A stretch of 7,032 nt of DNA from an uncultured Collinsella sp. (GTDB lineage Bacteria > Actinomycetota > Coriobacteriia > Coriobacteriales > Coriobacteriaceae). Made by a program: the position numbers and the translations under genes. The notes under the pieces are model-generated. The model saw only the letters and a list, made by a program, of their open reading frames with translations. It searched no databases and was not told where the DNA came from. This document shows, one piece after another, positions 5,418 through 7,032 of this stretch (its first letter is position 1; each line of letters begins with the position of its first letter). Location: assembly GCA_902491415.1 (NCBI GenBank), contig CABUHP010000094.1, forward strand, positions 1-7,032, written 5' to 3'.

Positions 5418-6761
5418 ATGATCGATCGCTATACCCGCCCGGAGATGGGACACATCTTCTCCCTCGAAAACAAGTACGCCATTTGGCAGGAGATCGAGGT
5501 CCTGGCCTGCGAGGCCCAGGCGGAGCTCGGCAAGATCGGCATTTCTAAAGACGAAGCCCAGTGGATCCGCGACCATGCCAACTTTGAGAAGGCGAAGGTC
5601 GACGAGATCGAGGAGGTCACGCGCCACGACGTCATCGCCTTCCTGACCAACATGAAGGAGTACATCGACGCCGATGTTCCCGAGGGCGACCCCAAGCCCA
5701 GCCGCTGGGTTCACTATGGCATGACCAGCTCCGACCTGGGCGATACGGCTCTGTGCTATCAGCTCACCCAGGCTTGTGACCTGATCATCGAGGACGTCAA
5801 GAAGCTCGGCGAGATCTGCAAGCGCCGCGCCTTCGAGGAGCGCAACACGCTCTGCGCCGGCCGTACCCACGGCATCCACGCCGAGCCGATGACCTTCGGT
5901 ATGAAGTTTGGCTCTTGGGCATGGGAACTCAAGCGCGATCTGGATCGTCTTGAGGACGCCCGCAAGAATGTTGCCTTCGGTGCCATCTCGGGCGCTGTTG
6001 GCACATACAGCTCCATCGAACCGTTTGTCGAGGAGTATGTCTGCGAGCACCTGGGCCTGGTTCACGATCCGCTGTCCACGCAGGTCATCAGCCGTGACCA
6101 CCACGCCTACCTTGCCGGCGTGCTCGCTACCACGGCAGCTACCTGCGAGCGCATTGCGACCGAGGTTCGCAACCTGCAGAAGACCGATACGCTCGAGGCC
6201 GAGGAGCCGTTCCGCAAGGGTCAAAAGGGCAGCTCCGCCATGCCGCACAAGCGCAACCCCATCACTATGGAGAAGGTCTGCGGCCTTTCGCGCATCGTCA
6301 AGTCCAACGCCCAGGTCGCCTTCGACAACGTTGCCCTGTGGCACGAGCGCGACATTTCGCACTCCTCTGCCGAGCGTGTCGCCCAGGCCGACAGCTTCAT
6401 CGCCCTCGACCACATGTTCCAGTGCCTCATTCGCGTTATCGACGGCCTGCAGCTGTACCCTGCCCGCATGATGGCCAACCTCAACAAGACCCGTGGTCTC
6501 ATCTTCTCCTCCAAGGTGCTGCTGGCCCTCGTCGATACGGGCATCACCCGCGAGGACGCGTACGCCATTGTGCAGGAGAACGCCATGGCAACCTGGCATG
6601 AGGTACAGGACTGTGTCTCCGGTCCCACCTTTAAGGAACGTCTCGAGGCCGACCCGCGCTGCACCGTCAGTCAGGAGAAGCTCGACGAGATCTTTGATCC
6701 GTGGGACTTCCTCACCCGTATCGACACGGTCTTCGATCGCCTGGAGCAGCTCGAGTTCTAA
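5418..6761 (+). CDS. purB: Adenylosuccinate lyase
   Basis: 447 residues, close to the size of Bacillus-type PurB. The enzyme splits fumarate from SAICAR to give AICAR and from adenylosuccinate to give AMP, thus acting twice in purine synthesis; it works as a cytoplasmic homotetramer. Visible family motifs are TRHDV (68-72), HYGMTSSDLGDTA (99-111), GRTHGIHAEPMTFG (148-161) with the catalytic His151, and the fumarase/lyase signature KGSSAMPHKRNP (270-281) with the catalytic serine on its mobile loop (Ser272/Ser273). HERDISHSSAER (309-320) completes the active site region contributed by neighbouring subunits. All key residues I know are present, so it should be active. The ATG at 5418 is chosen because AAAGGAG precedes it. 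No other pur gene is in the window, and it appears to be transcribed alone, from a start just after the tRNA-derived repeats. Confidence 0.98.
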   Translation: MIDRYTRPEMGHIFSLENKYAIWQEIEVLACEAQAELGKIGISKDEAQWIRDHANFEKAKVDEIEEVTRHDVIAFLTNMKEYIDADVPEGDPKPSRWVHYGMTSSDLGDTALCYQLTQACDLIIEDVKKLGEICKRRAFEERNTLCAGRTHGIHAEPMTFGMKFGSWAWELKRDLDRLEDARKNVAFGAISGAVGTYSSIEPFVEEYVCEHLGLVHDPLSTQVISRDHHAYLAGVLATTAATCERIATEVRNLQKTDTLEAEEPFRKGQKGSSAMPHKRNPITMEKVCGLSRIVKSNAQVAFDNVALWHERDISHSSAERVAQADSFIALDHMFQCLIRVIDGLQLYPARMMANLNKTRGLIFSSKVLLALVDTGITREDAYAIVQENAMATWHEVQDCVSGPTFKERLEADPRCTVSQEKLDEIFDPWDFLTRIDTVFDRLEQLEF

Positions 6762-6829
6762 TTGACCGATCGGGGAGGTAGTCAAATCGATCAATTCTCC
6801 GCGGCCCTCGTTCGAGTGCGACTTTCCAA

Positions 6830-6871
6830 CACAAGCCCCGCTCGCAGCTCGCTCTGCCAGCGGGGCTTGTG
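6830..6871. terminator. Long hairpin after purB, probable terminator without T-run
   Basis: CACAAGCCCCGCT (6830-6842) and AGCGGGGCTTGTG (6859-6871) pair perfectly over 13 bases around a 16-base loop. It lies 68 bases after the purB stop. No T-run follows on either strand (GCATGAG to the right, GGAAAG read leftward), so it may act as a weak terminator, a pause or an mRNA 3'-end stabiliser. The symmetry gives no strand preference. Confidence 0.55.
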
Positions 6872-7032
6872 CATGAGCGCACCTAGAAAGCTGGACGTCA
6901 GCGATATATGCGCGTCAACTGTGCTGCTTGCCGATAATTTGAGACATCTGACAAACATTACCTTGCCGGTAACTGTCGGGGGGTGTTCCTATAGTTTTGT
7001 CAACTGGGCAATGCTGTTTTCGAGATTGAATC
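6872..7032. promoter_or_regulatory. Gene-free end of window, possible upstream region of the next gene
   Basis: I see no gene here. There is a near-repeat CTTGCCG(A/G)TAA at 6927-6937 and 6962-6972, an inverted repeat TTACC-TTGCC-GGTAA at 6958-6972, an 8-base repeat GTCAACTG at 6914-6921 and 6999-7006, and a -10-like TATAGT at 6990-6995. The nearest -35-like TTGCCG (6963-6968) is 21 bases away, which is too far for a normal promoter. The features suggest a regulated promoter for a gene starting right of the window. Confidence 0.3.

Noticed and set aside
4905..6794. 629-residue minus-strand open frame antisense to purB and crossing the tRNA
   Set aside because: It is the reverse reading of purB, helped by high GC, and continues through the repeats and the tRNA. 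Its end contains SGQRDSNPR and WEADALPLGDAR, which are the antisense translation of a tRNA and a well-known source of false database proteins. It has no supporting ribosome binding site.

Overview
The window looks like chromosomal DNA from a GC-rich Gram-positive gut actinobacterium, most likely Coriobacteriia and probably Collinsella or a close relative. This is inferred from the GC-rich coding style, AAGGAG-type ribosome binding sites about 5 bases before the starts, a thioester/Cna-B LPXTG surface protein and the overall gene style. I could not run a database search, so the genus is a judgement.

Layout. (1) 1-884, plus strand: the 3' part of a gene cut by the window edge, encoding a protein with a proline-rich and charged linker followed by the C-terminal half of an M28 peptidase-like fold that seems to have lost several metal/catalytic residues. 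(2) 906-1124, plus strand: a 72-residue single-pass membrane protein with a GTG start, probably in the same transcript, ended by a strong hairpin terminator at 1146-1183. (3) 1191-4622, minus strand, convergent: an 1143-residue sortase-anchored surface protein with signal peptide, an N-terminal domain with the Cys and Gln motifs of a thioester adhesin domain, about six Cna-B/SpaA-type domains, a larger C-terminal isopeptide-type domain, then LPTTG, a hydrophobic segment and a basic tail. (4) 4623-4919: leader of the surface gene and promoter of the next RNA gene. (5) 4920-4994, plus strand: tRNA-Gly(CCC) with encoded CCA, its own promoter and a terminator. (6) 4995-5417: a gene-free, highly structured stretch. 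(7) 5418-6761, plus strand: purB, adenylosuccinate lyase. (8) 6762-7032: a long hairpin and a possible upstream region of a gene beyond the window.

The most unusual part is 5040-5320. After the tRNA terminator it holds an exact inverted copy of the tRNA T-arm, then two 59-base direct repeats (57/59 identical) that each end in an exact 18-base copy of the tRNA-Gly 3' end including CCA. Three palindromes there share the same GCGAAGC cap. The simplest reading is a pile-up of attachment-site scars left by elements integrating at the 3' end of this tRNA gene; a repetitive hairpin element family that captured tRNA ends is the main alternative.

Functionally the genes are not one pathway. The surface protein would act in attachment to host or neighbouring cells, PurB works in purine synthesis, and the tRNA reads GGG codons. 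The surface gene and the tRNA are divergent neighbours across about 300 bases.
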